Part shown: in pieces, positions 6,230-7,181 of the stretch
How positions within the stretch are numbered: position 1 is the stretch's first letter
Layout of the letters: each line of letters starts with the position of its first letter
Source of the DNA: an uncultured Lachnospiraceae bacterium
GTDB taxonomy: Bacteria > Bacillota > Clostridia > Lachnospirales > Lachnospiraceae
Reading direction: 5' to 3'
Assembly (NCBI GenBank): GCA_947178115.1
Contig: CAMWXF010000084.1
Span: 1 to 7,181, forward strand
DNA: 7,181 nucleotides
Notes under the pieces: generated by a model
The model's input: only the letters and a program-made list of their open reading frames with translations
Told to the model about the DNA's origin: nothing
The model's database searches: none
Program-made: the position numbers and the translations under genes

Positions 6230-7174
6230 ATGAGTAGAAGTAAGGTAGCAGTTGCACACCCGGCGTCACAGTCGGGAGGCGGATCGTTAAAAAAACGATT
6301 ACTGGATAACTGGCAATTATATGCGATGCTTCTGGTTCCTGTGGTATTGACTATTATATATAAGTACATACCCATGTATGGTATCCAGATCGCATTCAGG
6401 GATTATAAAGCCAGCCGCGGATTTATGGGGAGTGAATGGGTAGGACTTGAATGGTTCAGCCGTTTCTTCAGCGCACCGACCTTCGGTCGTATGATCAAAA
6501 ACACAGTGGTACTTAGTTTTTACAGTTTGTTGTGGGGATTCCCGATTCCGATCATTCTGGCTTTAATGATGAATCAGATGAGGTTTCAGAAGTTTAAGCG
6601 TGTGACCCAGACAGTGCTTTACGCACCGCATTTCATCTCCACAATGGTCATCTGCGGTATGATCCGTATTTTCCTCAGTCCTTCAGGTGGTCTGATCAAC
6701 CTGATTGCGGGAACTTCCATAGATTTCCTGACAGAGTCGGGCGCATTCCGAACGATCTACATCGCTTCGGGAATCTGGCAGGATGCAGGATGGGGCATTA
6801 TCGTTTATATGGCTACATTATCCAATATAGATACCTCTCTCTATGAGGCGGCAAAAGTAGACGGAGCGTCTTTGTTCCAGAGAATCATACATATCGATAT
6901 ACCGGAGCTGACTTCGATCATGGTTTTAAATCTGATCATGAGCGCGGGCGGTCTTATGAATGTCGGATTCGAGAAAGTATGGCTTTTGCAGACAGATTTG
7001 AACAAGGCGACCAGCGATGTCATTGCGGTATATGTTTACCAACAAGGTATCGAAAACGCCAAGTACAGTTATTCCACTGCGGTGGGCTTGTTTAATACGG
7101 TGATCAATATTATTCTGCTGATTGTGGTGAATAAGATAGCCGGTAAGATATCAGAAGACACGAGTTTCATATAG
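6230..7174 (+). CDS. ABC sugar transporter permease, LplB/YtcP-system type
   Basis: This 314-residue protein is an inner permease of a carbohydrate ABC importer of the LplB (polysaccharide-type) branch of binding-protein-dependent permeases. It has six predicted membrane helices, near residues 28-48, 91-114, 127-149, 175-197, 228-245 and 284-304. The N-terminal part reads 'YKYIPMYGIQIAFRDYK', characteristic of this branch. The cytoplasmic EAA loop that docks the ATPase is intact at 206-225 (E-A-A-K-V-D-G ... I-D-I-P). GGAG lies 7 nt before the ATG at 6230. Known members import oligosaccharides from plant or host polysaccharides and pair with a second permease and a lipoprotein binding protein, often sharing a general ATPase encoded elsewhere. 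AGGAGGTG overlaps the stop codon, so a co-translated partner gene follows outside the window. The divergent lacI is its probable regulator. The sugar is unknown. Confidence 0.93.
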   Translation: MSRSKVAVAHPASQSGGGSLKKRLLDNWQLYAMLLVPVVLTIIYKYIPMYGIQIAFRDYKASRGFMGSEWVGLEWFSRFFSAPTFGRMIKNTVVLSFYSLLWGFPIPIILALMMNQMRFQKFKRVTQTVLYAPHFISTMVICGMIRIFLSPSGGLINLIAGTSIDFLTESGAFRTIYIASGIWQDAGWGIIVYMATLSNIDTSLYEAAKVDGASLFQRIIHIDIPELTSIMVLNLIMSAGGLMNVGFEKVWLLQTDLNKATSDVIAVYVYQQGIENAKYSYSTAVGLFNTVINIILLIVVNKIAGKISEDTSFI

Positions 7175-7180
7175 GAGGTG
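7173..7180 (+). promoter_or_regulatory. Ribosome binding site for the next gene, beyond the window
   Basis: AGGAGGTG overlaps the permease stop codon TAG (7172-7174) and is a near-perfect anti-Shine-Dalgarno match. The next gene of the operon should start within about 10 nt of the window's end; in this transporter type it is usually the second permease (LplC/YtcP-like). Confidence 0.75.
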
Positions 7181-7181
7181 T

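Overview
The window looks like chromosomal DNA of a Gram-positive gut-type Clostridia, most likely Lachnospiraceae. The evidence is strong AGGAG-type ribosome binding sites, an FtsX-type ABC permease ending in the usual '...LEKDS.V.RLR' tail, an LplB-type sugar permease next to a LacI regulator, and membrane and lipoprotein families of the kind common in that group. The family assignment is inference from protein style; no rRNA or marker gene is present.

Layout. Positions 3-2312 (+) hold the 3' part of a large FtsX/MacB-type ABC permease whose N-terminus lies before the window. Next comes a ~370 bp gene-free stretch dominated by a long imperfect palindrome (2339-2587) that looks like a miniature inverted-repeat element or a long-hairpin RNA. 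A strong promoter (TTGTAA-17-TATAAT) then drives a small four-helix membrane protein resembling the PsiE family (2728-3186, +). This gene converges on a minus-strand cluster, and an AT-rich hairpin covers the junction. In transcription order the cluster is a LacI-family regulator (5644-4652), a single-pass membrane protein of unknown function (4618-3857) and a secreted lipoprotein of unknown function (3801-3211). Gaps are 33 and 55 nt, so co-transcription is likely. A 585 bp intergenic region (5645-6229) separates lacI from the divergent gene for an LplB-type ABC sugar permease (6230-7174, +). A ribosome binding site overlapping that gene's stop codon announces another gene beyond the window, probably the second permease.

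How it fits together (inference). The right half is a carbohydrate-uptake locus: a divergent LacI repressor and an oligosaccharide ABC importer share one control region. That region is unusually rich in the hexamer RTGAAA (11 copies on the + strand). Five copies form a run of degenerate direct repeats with 10-12 bp periodicity directly upstream of a possible -10 box, as expected for side-by-side binding of an activator or for bent DNA. Two oppositely oriented copies of a 10-bp sequence with an AACGTT core, 151 bp apart, are plausible LacI operator sites. The left half (ABC permease, PsiE-like protein) has no visible functional link to the sugar locus.

The most unusual elements are the long palindrome, the phased repeat array, and the pairing of two uncharacterised envelope proteins with a LacI regulator. 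Nothing here clearly amounts to a new defence or mobile system.
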